Source of the DNA: Carpediemonas membranifera
Lineage: Eukaryota; Fornicata
DNA length: 64,000 nt
Direction of reading: 5' to 3'
NCBI GenBank assembly: GCA_019828565.1
Contig: JAHDYR010000020.1
Coordinates: 62,001 to 126,000 of the forward strand
The notes beneath the pieces were generated by a model. The model was given only the letters and a program-made list of their open reading frames with translations. It was not told the origin of the DNA and did no database searches. The translations under genes were made by a program, and so were the position numbers. Positions within the stretch are counted from its first letter, which is position 1. Each line of letters starts with the position of its first letter. Of this stretch, positions 17,993 to 27,816 are shown piece after piece.

Positions 17993-18691
17993 CTACAAGT
18001 CAGTGCTTTCAGAGCTGTCTAGGAAGCTGAGACACGACCCGAAGAGTGGGAACCCACAGAGCAGCCATGCCACGATCAGGATAACCACCAGCACCACAGC
18101 GATGAGCATCAGCGTCAGCTTCATGTTCTTCCGCCAAAAGTGGATTCGGAGATCATTTGTCCCAGCCTTGAAGGAGGCCGCGTCGCTCTTCAGCGCTGAA
18201 GCTTGCTCAACGAGAATGTCGAGCTTCTCTTGCCGCGCGAGGAGCTTGTTGATGTTCTCCACCATCACAGACTTGACTTCGTCCACCTGGAGTTGCATGC
18301 GGTTGATCTGGTCGGCGTTGACGTTGTTGGAGAAGTACTCCATCTGGGCTGCGAGCGTGCCGCTGAAGTCCTGGTTGAATGCGTACTGGCCGGCCGTGTG
18401 GACTCTGTTCCCGTATTCGTTGGAGAAACGCTTTTGGATGTCTGAGAGGAAAGCAAAGGGAATCCTGCGCACAGCGCTCTGATCTGTGAGGCACATGTAG
18501 CAAATTCCATCGACTATGCTGTAATGGAACATGTGTGCGGGATCGTACAGAAGGGAGCGACGATCGTCGTCGCTGGACAGCTTCTCAAGAATGCTGCGAG
18601 CAACGACGGTAAAATTGCCCTGAACTAACGAGTGTTCGGCTAGAATGGTGGAGTTTCTCGCAATGCACGCGTAGAGGACCTGCTGTTCCAT
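17993..18691 (-). CDS. VAMP7: R-SNARE, VAMP7-like longin protein (copy 1)
   Basis: The 232-residue protein has an N-terminal longin domain (LYACIARNSTILAEHS through DIQKRFSNEYG). A SNARE motif follows (about 125-185, QLQVDEVKSVMVENINKLLA, then RQEKLDIL), with arginine in the zero-layer position. A C-terminal membrane anchor follows (LTLMLIAVVLVVILIVAWLL). R-SNAREs with longin domains drive fusion at late endosomes, lysosomes or the plasma membrane. After the anchor ~20 luminal residues remain, longer than usual. An identical copy differing at residue 14 (Ser here, Phe there) lies at 23954-24652. Confidence 0.92.
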   Translation of the reverse strand: MEQQVLYACIARNSTILAEHSLVQGNFTVVARSILEKLSSDDDRRSLLYDPAHMFHYSIVDGICYMCLTDQSAVRRIPFAFLSDIQKRFSNEYGNRVHTAGQYAFNQDFSGTLAAQMEYFSNNVNADQINRMQLQVDEVKSVMVENINKLLARQEKLDILVEQASALKSDAASFKAGTNDLRIHFWRKNMKLTLMLIAVVLVVILIVAWLLCGFPLFGSCLSFLDSSESTDL

Positions 18692-18718
18692 CTGCTGCTT
18701 GCTGCTTCGTGATGATTA

Positions 18719-18729
18719 TTAAAGTGCAC
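18719..18729. promoter_or_regulatory. Promoter-like element upstream of R-SNARE copy 1
   Basis: TTAAAGTGCAC on the plus strand (GTGCACTTTAA in gene sense), 28 nt upstream of the ATG. It is repeated at 24680-24690 in the duplicate and recurs before NOT4 and U2AF1. Confidence 0.6.
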
Positions 18730-18926
18730 TGAAGCTCTGTCGAGTCCAAATGTGAATGGTTCCCGGCCCTTTCAGGCTCTCAGGCCTTCGCCAGCGCCCT
18801 CTCCGCCCAGCCCCGACTTCTTCTTGCGTCTGATGCTGTTCTTCACCTCCCGGTCACTATCATGCACTCAGCGCTGCAAGCAATGTATCCACAAGAAATG
18901 GAAAGTTTAAAATCCGGCGTCGGTTG

Positions 18927-21900
18927 TTACTGAGGGAGGTCCTTCTTGCTCTTGACATCGCTGGGCCACGCCATCGGTGCGATGAGGGTGATGACAGCCG
19001 GGGAGAAGGCGAGGCCGTGGATGATACCAGACAGGATGATGACAATGAGCAGCGTGCCGATGGACTGGATGCTCTTCAAGTCACTGAAGAGCAGCATGCT
19101 GATGCCGAGGAAGGTCGACAGGGCGCCCTGGGCGATCGGCTGGCCCATGACGGACAGGGCGAACTCTGCTCTGCGGCCCCGGGACGGGTTATCGACGGGG
19201 TTGGCCTCGTTGTAGCCGAAGACGATGTGGGCAACGTAGTCAGCGCTGAACCCGATGCCGATGACGAGTACTACCACGGCGATCGTGTTGAGCTTGAGGT
19301 CGAGGAAGTACATCACGGTAATCACGGCGCAGTCAATGGAGAAGACGGTAAGAACGACGATGAAGCTCATCCAGGGCGACTTGAGGAAGATGGTGAACAC
19401 TACAAAGCAGGCGAGCATGGCGAGGGAGATGTTGCTGATGATGTCCTGCATCTGGCGGGCATCGAGCTCGTCGTACATGAACTTTGAGTCGTAGACCCAG
19501 GCCGAGATGCCGTACTGCTCGCTGATTGATTCAAAGTCGTCTCTTGTCTGCTCCATGTAGTCGACCTTGGCGGCAGACGTGTTGTACGAAATATGGTCGA
19601 CCTTGGTCTTCACCGCATTGACGACAAACGTGCTGATAAACCCAGAGGGGTCTGTCACGGCGTTGGAGATGTCTGGGGTCGTGGCGAAGTCCGCAGAGTA
19701 TTGCTGAGACACTGACCCGACGAACACGACGAGGGACTCCCGCAGGTATGCGTCATTGGAGGGCAGGCCGTCGAGGTCGAGGACAGGAGCGTATGCCGAG
19801 GTCGGGAGCCATGCCTCGTAGGGCTTGACGAACCCGGCCCTGGAGGAGCCCATGTACCAGCGCCACTCGGTCTGCATGCCGTCCAGCATGGCCCTGTACT
19901 GCTTGTAGCCAGAGAGCGTGAGCATGTCGTGCTCGCTGCTGTCGAACTCGGTGACGATCTCGACTGTCGAGCTGGCAAAGAACTCGTCCCTTGCGTTGAT
20001 GTAATCCATCGCGCTCGATGAGGTGGCAATGACATCCTCAGGGGCAATGCCCGTCTCGAGGTCGTTGATGTGGTATAGTCCGAAGGCACCAAAGCAAGCA
20101 AAGACGACGATAATGACGGGGGCGACGTAGATGTTGGTCACGATCTTGGCGAGCACCTGGCCGACGAGGAACTGCAGCCTGAAGACCTTCAGGTACTTGG
20201 CCCAGCGCCAGAAGTTGAAGATGTCCTGGACGAATGGCCGGTCGAACACGTCGATGCCCATGATCGTGCGGGGGGCGGGGGAGGTCACGATCTCGAGCTC
20301 ATGGGACACGGGTGTGGCTGGGGCAGTCGGGGCCTCCTCCTCGGCGGTGAGGAACTCCTCGCTGTCGTAGTCCTCCGTCAGGGCAGTCTCAACGTCCTGC
20401 AGCTCGGCGTTCATGTCGACGTGCTCGACACTGATTGCAGCCTCAGACTCAGACGCGCCCTCCTCCACGGCGGGGGACAGCACCTGGGGGTACGAGGGCG
20501 GTGTGGGGGCCCGGCTGGCAGCCCGGGAGAGCATGGGTGAGGCGAGGGCGCGGAGCTGCTGGCGACGCTTCTGGACACGCGCGAACATTCGCTGGATAAT
20601 GGCGTCGATCTGCTCATATCTCAGGAAGAAAATCTCAACACGGCCGGAAGCCTGGCGGAGATTGTCAAGGTAAAGGAAGAATGAGAATATGAATGTCTGG
20701 AAGCAGTAAACAGAGACGATGGAGCAGGCGGCCATGATGCAGAACGACCGGATGGCGTTGAGCTTGGAGGTTGCTCCCACCATGAATGAGAGCGTGTCGG
20801 TAATGGTGGTCATGGTGATGGAGGGGCCGGTGCCGCGGTACGAGTGCTTCGTGATAGACCTGACGTCGTCCTTGGTGATCATCTCAGGGTAGCGGGACCG
20901 CTCACGGTCGTATTCAGAGCACGCGATAAACGTGTTGTCAATACCGACACCGAGCACGACGAACGGGATGGCGAAGAAGATGGCACTGATTGTCGACCCG
21001 AAGATGAGAGACCCGCCGAGACCGGTTGCCAGGGCGAGACCAATGCCGCTGAGCCCGATGACCGTGAGAGTCAGTCTGGACTTGATCGGGGTGCACTCGC
21101 CCAGGGAGATGAGGGTGAAGACAAACATCATCGTGAGGGAGGCGGCGACCATGGCAATGGTGCTGGGCAGGTCGGGGTTGGCGCCGTCACTGACAGAGCG
21201 GGTGGCGTAGAAGTGGATGTCGATGAAGTCGGTGGAGTAGTCCTCGGCGTAGTCCACGTACTTCTTTTCGAACGACTCGGCTGACTCCGACGATCTCTTG
21301 AGAAGGAACATCATCGAGAGGGCGCCAATGGAGGAGTACTCGCCCGAGGAGGGGTCCGTGGTCACGGTGCCGCCGATGTACGTCTCGAGGAAGGGTGCGG
21401 CGTCCACGAGGGTCTTGACAGTGCCACCGAGGTCAGTGTCGCCTTCAATGGCCGTGTCGTTGGCCCAGGCGGCCGTGATGGTGTACTGGAGGCACTGGGA
21501 TGTAGAGGGGTTCTCATAGCAGATGTCGGTGTAGAGGTCATCGTCGACGGAGAGCTGCGTGATGCCTTGCTCAAAGGCACGGATCTCCTTGAGGATGTCC
21601 GCGTCAAGCATGTTGTTCTTGTCGCCCTTGGGGGCATAGATGGCCATCACGTAGCGGGGAGTGTCGCCGAAGATGTCCTTGTAGCTGTCCCGTTCAGCGA
21701 TGGCGGTGGAGCCCTCGACGGCCCACTGCTCATCGATGTTGGACGAGAAGTTCCACGTTAGGATGGAGCTGAAGCTGATAACAAGCATCACCGCAATCAC
21801 AGCAGGAACAGAAACGAAGAAAAAGCGCATGTTGACCGAGATCACAAGCACGAAGAACTGTCCTACAAGCCACACGGCAAAAGTACCGATGAGCTGGAAG

Positions 21901-21995
21901 GGGAGCATCAACGTTCTCGTGAGCTTGGTCCCCACATATAATATGCGGTCAATTGTGTCCAAACCCTTCTCAATATCGAAGGGAACCTTCACCAT
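18927..21995 (-). CDS. Patched/NPC1-type RND transporter with sterol-sensing domain
   Basis: About 1,020 residues with 12 predicted membrane segments in two groups separated by two large extracytosolic loops, the RND arrangement. A sterol-sensing-like five-helix unit follows the first loop (STIAMVAASLTMMFVFTLIS, then FFAIPFVVLGVGIDNTFIAC). The motif GVGIDNTFI with a membrane Asp is typical of Patched/NPC1/Dispatched proteins, and the second unit has the matching VIGIGFSADYVAHIVF. Such proteins move sterols or lipids across membranes using ion gradients. A cytosolic linker of ~130 acidic residues joins the halves. The open frame continues upstream to a TTG at 22061; I take the first ATG (MVKVPFDIEKG), though an upstream exon is possible. 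The neighbouring HMG-CoA synthase also concerns sterol/isoprenoid metabolism, which may be coincidence. Confidence 0.88.
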   Translation of the reverse strand: MVKVPFDIEKGLDTIDRILYVGTKLTRTLMLPFQLIGTFAVWLVGQFFVLVISVNMRFFFVSVPAVIAVMLVISFSSILTWNFSSNIDEQWAVEGSTAIAERDSYKDIFGDTPRYVMAIYAPKGDKNNMLDADILKEIRAFEQGITQLSVDDDLYTDICYENPSTSQCLQYTITAAWANDTAIEGDTDLGGTVKTLVDAAPFLETYIGGTVTTDPSSGEYSSIGALSMMFLLKRSSESAESFEKKYVDYAEDYSTDFIDIHFYATRSVSDGANPDLPSTIAMVAASLTMMFVFTLISLGECTPIKSRLTLTVIGLSGIGLALATGLGGSLIFGSTISAIFFAIPFVVLGVGIDNTFIACSEYDRERSRYPEMITKDDVRSITKHSYRGTGPSITMTTITDTLSFMVGATSKLNAIRSFCIMAACSIVSVYCFQTFIFSFFLYLDNLRQASGRVEIFFLRYEQIDAIIQRMFARVQKRRQQLRALASPMLSRAASRAPTPPSYPQVLSPAVEEGASESEAAISVEHVDMNAELQDVETALTEDYDSEEFLTAEEEAPTAPATPVSHELEIVTSPAPRTIMGIDVFDRPFVQDIFNFWRWAKYLKVFRLQFLVGQVLAKIVTNIYVAPVIIVVFACFGAFGLYHINDLETGIAPEDVIATSSSAMDYINARDEFFASSTVEIVTEFDSSEHDMLTLSGYKQYRAMLDGMQTEWRWYMGSSRAGFVKPYEAWLPTSAYAPVLDLDGLPSNDAYLRESLVVFVGSVSQQYSADFATTPDISNAVTDPSGFISTFVVNAVKTKVDHISYNTSAAKVDYMEQTRDDFESISEQYGISAWVYDSKFMYDELDARQMQDIISNISLAMLACFVVFTIFLKSPWMSFIVVLTVFSIDCAVITVMYFLDLKLNTIAVVVLVIGIGFSADYVAHIVFGYNEANPVDNPSRGRRAEFALSVMGQPIAQGALSTFLGISMLLFSDLKSIQSIGTLLIVIILSGIIHGLAFSPAVITLIAPMAWPSDVKSKKDLPQ

Positions 21996-22250
21996 GCAGG
22001 TATTGGCGTCACAATCTTTTTTCTTGCATCGAAAAAAGTGAGATGCTGAGATCGAGTGCAATCAACAACCAGTAGCAATCAAACACTCCTTTAAAAAGTG
22101 ATGCCAGGCTCGCTTGGGGTTGTCGCGGGCTGGATAGCCATGGAATTAAAGTTGAGTTGATAAAAACATTGCGCGGCTAGTTGCAGTGCCGACATCAGCT
22201 CGGACCATGTGACAGTGAGTTTGGCCGTAAAATGTCCCGACTAATAACAA

Positions 22251-23711
22251 TTACCGACTCCGCGTGGAGTAAATGCGCCGGAACCCGGCCGTGACGAACC
22301 CCAGCACGAAGTCCGACTCCAGCCCCATGGCCCCACCCGCGACTGTGACCAGGTCAGTCGGCTCCAGTGCCGCGACCTGTGCCTCGAGCGTGCTGACAAA
22401 CTGCTCCCGTCTCCGGAGAACATCTATGTGGGCGATCGTCAAGGGCTCCTCGTCTGTGGGCCGGGCGACCTGGACCTTTGTCCGGCCGTCGAGGTCCCGC
22501 AGCAGGTCGAGCACCCCAGGCACCATGATTCCCGCGAACCTAGGACCGCTGGGTGCGGTGTTTCCAATCCACTTCTCCTCCCATGCCGTCTCCCGTCGGT
22601 TCCACTCAGCCCAGCCCGCCGGCCCCTCGATGTCGGCCGGTGCGGCAGGGTTGGCGGTGACGGTGTACATGGTGCCCTGGTGCCCGGACCCGTACGAGTA
22701 AACCAGCACGCGGTCCCCGGGGCGCAGTCCGGTCAGCACAGTGCTCATCAGGGCGGTGAACACGGAGGCCGTGTACGAGTTGCCGGTGCGCCGTGGGATG
22801 CGGAGGGCGGGCAGGAGGCGGGACTGGAGCTCCTGGGCCCGGGCCTCGGTCAGCTCGACCCCGGTACGTTCAGAGTGAAGCTCGATAAATTTCCCCATGG
22901 CCTTGAGCGCTTGGCGGCCAAAGGGCACGTGCATGACAACCCTGGCGCAGTCGTCAAGCGAGAGACCGGTGCGGTCGGCCCAGCGGGTGTAGCAGTCGGC
23001 CGCGTTGGCCATGTACGCATCTATAGACTCCCTGCCGTTCACGATGGGGTACTCGGACCCGAGGTGGGGCTTGAAGAAGTCCCAGTAGTGGGCCCCGGCG
23101 TACACGGGGTCGGGGTTGGCGATCAGAGGGGCGTCGGGGCCGACGAGGACGCACACCGCACCCGCACCGCCAGAAGGGATGGCCTTCTCCCCTTGATAGA
23201 CGGCTATGTCAGTTGCAACGACGAGGCCGTAGCGTTTGGCCGGGTCCCAGAAGGGGGAGGACATCTCCTTGACGCACGCCAGGAAGGCGTCTGTCCCGCC
23301 ATAGCAGGCGTGCACGTGGTCACAACTGCCAACATTCGTGGCCTCAGCGAGCTCTGGGAGCTGGCGAATAAAGGAGCTGATCGACTTGGACTTGTCGACA
23401 GAGGACTCGGTCCCAACGTGGAGAAAGCCTATCAAAGGGGCGATCCCGGGGTGCTTTGCGAGGAGCTTCCTCGTGGCGGACAGCCCGAGGGATACAGAGT
23501 CGTCCTCCGGGCCGCACACCGCCATCTCGCGAATGATGAGGCCTTCGAGGCTCCTGGCGGGATTCAGCGGCTCCATATCGCTTACAAGGGCGTATGTCGG
23601 TGGCACATAGAGCACCATATCGACGATACCCACATTTCGCCTAACCTTCGTCTCGTTTCGACCAAGCGCCTCTCTCACGGCGAGGACGTCCATTTGGGAA
23701 TATCTTGACAT
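22251..23711 (-). CDS. HMGCS1: Hydroxymethylglutaryl-CoA synthase
   Basis: Catalyses condensation of acetyl-CoA and acetoacetyl-CoA to HMG-CoA in the mevalonate pathway. Evidence: RRNVGIVDMVLYVPPTY at the N-terminus, HVGTESSVDKSKS, the active-site loop HACYGGTDAF with catalytic Cys (residue 136), VATDIAVY, GGAGAVCVLVGP, the histidine-bearing MHVPFGRQALKAM and VLYSYGSG-like VYSYGSGHQGTMY. Length 486 is in the normal range. The first ~20 residues (MSRYSQMDVLAVREALGRN) are not part of the usual fold. The first eight come from the duplicated block that also begins the coiled-coil gene at 17750, so this enzyme appears to use a captured promoter and start. The ATG at 23693 is an alternative start. 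Confidence 0.93.
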   Translation of the reverse strand: MSRYSQMDVLAVREALGRNETKVRRNVGIVDMVLYVPPTYALVSDMEPLNPARSLEGLIIREMAVCGPEDDSVSLGLSATRKLLAKHPGIAPLIGFLHVGTESSVDKSKSISSFIRQLPELAEATNVGSCDHVHACYGGTDAFLACVKEMSSPFWDPAKRYGLVVATDIAVYQGEKAIPSGGAGAVCVLVGPDAPLIANPDPVYAGAHYWDFFKPHLGSEYPIVNGRESIDAYMANAADCYTRWADRTGLSLDDCARVVMHVPFGRQALKAMGKFIELHSERTGVELTEARAQELQSRLLPALRIPRRTGNSYTASVFTALMSTVLTGLRPGDRVLVYSYGSGHQGTMYTVTANPAAPADIEGPAGWAEWNRRETAWEEKWIGNTAPSGPRFAGIMVPGVLDLLRDLDGRTKVQVARPTDEEPLTIAHIDVLRRREQFVSTLEAQVAALEPTDLVTVAGGAMGLESDFVLGFVTAGFRRIYSTRSR

Positions 23712-24805
23712 AAACTGCACGATACGACAAGGCCGCGGATACGGAGCATCTGCGGTCCATGGTGCTGTGTGTGAGTGCTACTGGGCTACCGGCGATCACC
23801 GCGAATTCCTACCCTCGGACTCGAGCCGAGTTTGGAAGTCGAGTCATCAGTCACAAAACCAACAATGTCGCAGTCAAGCCCGTGCACCAGCTGAACAGCA
23901 CACTTGTCATCGACGCCATGTTTACCGCCAGTCTACTACACACGGTGACTCCGCTACAAGTCAGTGCTTTCAGAGCTGTCTAGGAAGCTGAGACACGACC
24001 CGAAGAGTGGGAACCCACAGAGCAGCCATGCCACGATCAGGATAACCACCAGCACCACAGCGATGAGCATCAGCGTCAGCTTCATGTTCTTCCGCCAAAA
24101 GTGGATTCGGAGATCATTTGTCCCAGCCTTGAAGGAGGCCGCGTCGCTCTTCAGCGCTGAAGCTTGCTCAACGAGAATGTCGAGCTTCTCTTGCCGCGCG
24201 AGGAGCTTGTTGATGTTCTCCACCATCACAGACTTGACTTCGTCCACCTGGAGTTGCATGCGGTTGATCTGGTCGGCGTTGACGTTGTTGGAGAAGTACT
24301 CCATCTGGGCTGCGAGCGTGCCGCTGAAGTCCTGGTTGAATGCGTACTGGCCGGCCGTGTGGACTCTGTTCCCGTATTCGTTGGAGAAACGCTTTTGGAT
24401 GTCTGAGAGGAAAGCAAAGGGAATCCTGCGCACAGCGCTCTGATCTGTGAGGCACATGTAGCAAATTCCATCGACTATGCTGTAATGGAACATGTGTGCG
24501 GGATCGTACAGAAGGGAGCGACGATCGTCGTCGCTGGACAGCTTCTCAAGAATGCTGCGAGCAACGACGGTAAAATTGCCCTGAACTAACGAGTGTTCGG
24601 CTAGAATGGTGAAGTTTCTCGCAATGCACGCGTAGAGGACCTGCTGTTCCATCTGCTGCTTGCTGCTTCGTGATGATTATTAAAGTGCACTGAAGCTCTG
24701 TCGAGTCCAAATGTGAATGGTTCCCGGCCCTTTCAGGCTCTCAGGCCTTCGCCAGCGCCCTCTCCGCCCAGCCCCGACTTCTTCTTGCGTCTGATGCTGT
24801 TCTTC
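23687..24805. repeat. 1.12-kb segmental duplication, right copy
   Basis: Copy of 17726-18844 with one visible base change. It ends inside the first codons of HMG-CoA synthase on one side and about 85 bp beyond the SNARE promoter-like element on the other. Confidence 0.97.
23954..24652 (-). CDS. VAMP7: R-SNARE, VAMP7-like longin protein (copy 2)
   Basis: Identical to the copy at 17993-18691 apart from Phe for Ser at residue 14, in the longin domain. Longin domain, R-SNARE motif and anchor are complete, and its promoter-like element at 24680-24690 is intact, so both copies should be expressed. Near-zero divergence points to a recent duplication or ongoing gene conversion. Confidence 0.92.
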   Translation of the reverse strand: MEQQVLYACIARNFTILAEHSLVQGNFTVVARSILEKLSSDDDRRSLLYDPAHMFHYSIVDGICYMCLTDQSAVRRIPFAFLSDIQKRFSNEYGNRVHTAGQYAFNQDFSGTLAAQMEYFSNNVNADQINRMQLQVDEVKSVMVENINKLLARQEKLDILVEQASALKSDAASFKAGTNDLRIHFWRKNMKLTLMLIAVVLVVILIVAWLLCGFPLFGSCLSFLDSSESTDL

Positions 24806-25807
24806 TCCTCCCTCCAGGCGTCTTCTCCGGACCCGGAGGCATTCAGCTGCCACGCCGTTAGTCTGCTCCGAGCGTCGTCCGCTCATGTGGACTGATCGAG
24901 CTCCACGCGGCCAGACTGCCGATCGGCTGTGCTGACCGGCAACCCCGACAAAACCATACAGAGATGACATGTGGCTGGATGCGGGTCTTGCTGGGCATAC
25001 ACGGCACTCCCTACTTCTGAGACGGAATCACGGCAACACTAGCGCTGGCTAACGTCAGGTTCGAACGCCAGGAGTTGCGCCGCGTCGTCAGATATCGCTA
25101 TCAACGCCGTCAAACTCATTGAGCTGCTGCTACTGCGACGAGATCTTCGAGGAATTGGAGGCTGGTCGTCTCTGGCGAGAAGCAGGTTGAGCGGGAGGGA
25201 GAGGCATCACGATCTCTCCGTCCTGGCTCAACGTGAGCGACGGTTGATTAGTTATTTATCCAGTTATCGTTGTTGATGTTGTTATTGTGTTGATCTGAAC
25301 AATCAGCTTGGCGTGCAAATGATGCAAGTGTTCCGCATGCGAACAGTGTGTCCTGAGTAAGAAATGAGGGGTCGTTCAGATTTCCAAGGATATGAATCTT
25401 CACTGTGAATCGGTGCGCCCTGCGGACTTTAGGATTCGGGCAAAGTGTATCATCTTCAAGGACCATGAAGAACAAACTTATGCGGTTAGAACAACCAAGG
25501 GGGTGTAAGGATGAACAGCAGCGTTCATGAACATCTAGCTAGCCAGCACTGTCTATGAGCGCAAATTAGCGGATTGGGTACTAGGTAAGAAATGGATGGT
25601 GCGCTCAGCGATCTTGGTGGTAAGTTTTCCGCAATGCTGTTCAGTAGTAGCAAAATAATCCTCCTTGCGCGATGAACAAACCCTCATTTGGCTCAATTGC
25701 TAATCACGGTATCGACGATAACCAATGAGCTCTTGAAGAAAAACCTTCTGGCAAAAATGGCGCAAACCTGTTAAGGCAATTTAGGCAAGTAAGTTCAAGT
25801 GGACAAT
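24806..25807. other. 1-kb interval without a recognised gene
   Basis: Starts at the edge of the segmental duplication. A 75-codon minus-strand frame (25248-25475, MFFMVLEDDTLCPNP) is the longest plausible one and has no recognised motif. The DNA is AT-richer than the flanking genes towards 25,300-25,800. I cannot assign any function. Confidence 0.5.
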
Positions 25808-26409
25808 TTAATCTGAATCCGAGCTATCCGAGCTATCCGAGCTATCCGAGCTATCCGAGCTGTCTTCCTTGACAGCGGCGGGCTCCACGAGAGGGGGCTG
25901 GGCGATGACCTCAGGCTTGTTCGGGGGAACACCCTCTTCAGTGGAATCCTGTGCATGCAGGATGGTCATGATAGCTCTGTAGATGGCGTAGATCTTGAAG
26001 GTAATGCCACCGACGATGAAAACAAAAAGACCACCAAAGATGAGAGTAAAGATTGAGCCAAGGACGACCATCGCGATGAGCATGTAGAAGATCCAGCCGA
26101 TGAAGGGGATGAGATTGAGGAGGGCGGAGAAGACCACAATGATGAAGCCGAAGGGGAGGAGAAGAATCCCGACAAGAGGCCACGGGATAGCGGTGAGAAG
26201 AGAGATGAGGCCAATAGCCACAGTCTCCTTGTGTCCCGACATAAAGCCTACTAGAATGGAACCGATGCCTGTGTGATTTGTTCGGAAACAGGGTTGGTGG
26301 TGAACAAACCGGTGGGAAGGAAGACATCGCCGATAAGCATAACGATGCCAAGAAGAGGCGAAGAAATCTTAGGAGTGTCCTGTCCAAGAATTGCTGCGAT
26401 AAAAGTCAT
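25808..26409 (-). CDS. Small multi-pass membrane protein, tandem paralogue 1
   Basis: Exon 1 is 26310-26409 and exon 2 is 25808-26268, with a 41-nt intron (donor GTTTGT, acceptor ATCACACAG). The 186-residue product starts MTFIAAILGQDTPK, has a hydrophobic N-terminal helix ending LPTGIGSILVGFMSGHKET, then several long hydrophobic segments (LISLLTAIPWPLVGILLLPF, VVLGSIFTLIFGGLFVFIVG). It ends in an acidic tail of repeated Ser-Ser-Asp triplets encoded by a 9-bp repeat. I do not recognise the family; a faint likeness to Pmp3-type proteolipids in the LPTG..IPW region is not enough to name it. It shares layout, intron position and phase with the next gene, so the two arose by tandem duplication. 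Confidence 0.82.
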
Positions 26410-26679
26410 CTGTTTGATGTTGACGTTTCTGATTGTTAAGATTCAGGAGTCGAGCCGAGTCAATTGTCGCCCGAATCGGCGATCAGACCGAAATAGACTT
26501 TCCCGAACGCACACCATCACATCACAGCTGCTGGCCAGGCCGAGTGCCCCGGCGTGCGTGATGATCGGGTTGGCTCTGTGGTCATCTGATGTGCAGGGGC
26601 AGCGGGTACCGTGCTAACAGATAATGAAAGTCATCAAATCATTCCACTCGATAAGGCGGTCAACTATCATATGACGTTT

Positions 26680-27250
26680 TTAGTAAGCGCCCTGGAAGCC
26701 AGTGTCGGGCGGAGGGGCGCTGGCGGCTTCCCCGGGCATCGTAAGGGGGTTAACCACGGGCTTATCGGCTTGGCCACTCTCAGCTGCATCATTGGCAGCC
26801 TGGAATGTCATGATGCCGCGGTAAACAGCGTAGATTTTTCCACCGATAAATCCAACGAAGAAGAAGGCCATGCCGCCAAAGATGAGGAGCATGATGAGGC
26901 CAACAAGAAGGAAGTTCAGGAACATAGTGATAAGGGCACCGAGGAAGGGGATAATGGCCCACAGCATGTTGAGAATGAAGAGGGGGATAGCGATGGGGAT
27001 AAGAATGATGCCAACAAGAGGCCACGGGACGACAGTGAGAAGGGAGAGGAAGCCGATAATCACGGTTTCCTTGTGGCCAGACATATAGCCAATGATGATT
27101 GAGCCAAGGCCTGTGTGAGAGCATTGCAAGCTGAATGTTAAAAATCAAACCAGTTGGAAGAAGAAGGTCGAGAAGAAGCATGATCAGAGCATGCTCGGGG
27201 CTTTCTACTTGCGGTACTTCCTGGCCCTTCACGGCCGCGATGAAAGACAT
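26680..27250 (-). CDS. Small multi-pass membrane protein, tandem paralogue 2
   Basis: Exon 1 is 27151-27250 and exon 2 is 26680-27110, separated by a 40-nt intron (donor GTTTGA, acceptor CTCACACAG) in the same place and phase as in paralogue 1. The 176-residue protein keeps the core LPTGLGSIIIGYMSGHKET, then hydrophobic segments including VVPWPLVGIILIPIAIPLF and GGMAFFFVGFIGGKIYAVYR. The tail differs: Pro/Ala-rich and ending in DTGFQGAY, without the Ser-Asp repeat. Sequence divergence is much larger than in the SNARE duplication, so this pair is older. Confidence 0.82.
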
Positions 27251-27384
27251 GGTGTGTGTTGGATCGACTCGAGCATGACTTGGATCCGAATCAAAGATTG
27301 AATCAAGGTGAGGGCTGGTATTTGGCGTGCAACGCGCGTAACACACGTAGAGAGCGACACAATTTACGTCCAAGCTCCTTCCGC

Positions 27385-27816
27385 TCATGGGAGGAACTGC
27401 TCGAGATCTCTCATCTGGGCAAGGATGACCTCTTTCCCCGTCTCCTGGATCTCACCGGCAAGGAACATCTCGTCCACAATGGCATACACCTTGAGGAAGT
27501 TGAACACGAGGTCCAGCTCACACACGTTGCCGAAGAACTTGTCGAGGACTTCGACGAAGAGATGAATCACCTCAAGATGCGCAAGCTCGTTATCATCCTC
27601 GTCAATGCCCATTGTGAAGAAAAGTCCTGCATACCTTCTGTATATTACTTTGAATGTCCTATATTCCACGAAATTGGTGAAGCGAGGGCTGCGTGTGGTT
27701 ACAAGCGAGTGTACTTCAGCTTCTACTTTGTGCTGCTCGTCTTCTTCGTATGGGATATACCATTTGGACAGACGAGTGCGCCCCTGGCGGTTCTGTATGA
27801 GGAAAAAACGGATCAT
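27385..27816 (-). CDS. AP2S1: AP-2 complex sigma subunit
   Basis: The 143-residue protein begins [20 protein letters not shown] and continues with HTNFVEYR-like [40 protein letters not shown] and [20 protein letters not shown]. These are diagnostic of adaptor sigma chains, closest to AP-2 (clathrin endocytosis at the plasma membrane). The arginine and hydrophobic residues that bind dileucine cargo signals appear retained. An upstream in-frame Met-like start (27852) is a non-ATG extension; the ATG at 27816 matches the family start exactly. No intron is evident. Confidence 0.92.
   Translation of the reverse strand: MIRFFLIQNRQGRTRLSKWYIPYEEDEQHKVEAEVHSLVTTRSPRFTNFVEYRTFKVIYRRYAGLFFTMGIDEDDNELAHLEVIHLFVEVLDKFFGNVCELDLVFNFLKVYAIVDEMFLAGEIQETGKEVILAQMRDLEQFLP

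Larger units (their letters stand above)
17726..18844. repeat. 1.12-kb segmental duplication, left copy
   Basis: Matches 23687-24805 at an offset of 5,961 bp. By eye I find a single difference, G at 18651 against A at 24612. It contains the complete R-SNARE gene with its upstream promoter-like region, the spacer downstream of it, and the first codons (to ATG GAC G) of the next minus-strand gene. Beyond 17726 and 18844 the copies are unrelated. Confidence 0.97.

Noticed and set aside
17798-18022. 74-codon plus-strand frame repeated at 23759-23983 with a nearby ATAAACTGCAC in plus orientation
   Set aside because: It is duplicated only because it lies within the segmental duplication and has no recognisable feature. 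It would be the only plus-strand cellular gene, so I do not call it, though the element orientation leaves a little doubt.
23338-23708. Plus-strand frames over HMG-CoA synthase
   Set aside because: They are antisense to a protein with an intact active site.
25040-25090. AGGTTCGAACGCC stretch resembling a tRNA T-loop
   Set aside because: No acceptor, D- or anticodon-stem partners can be placed at the correct distances.
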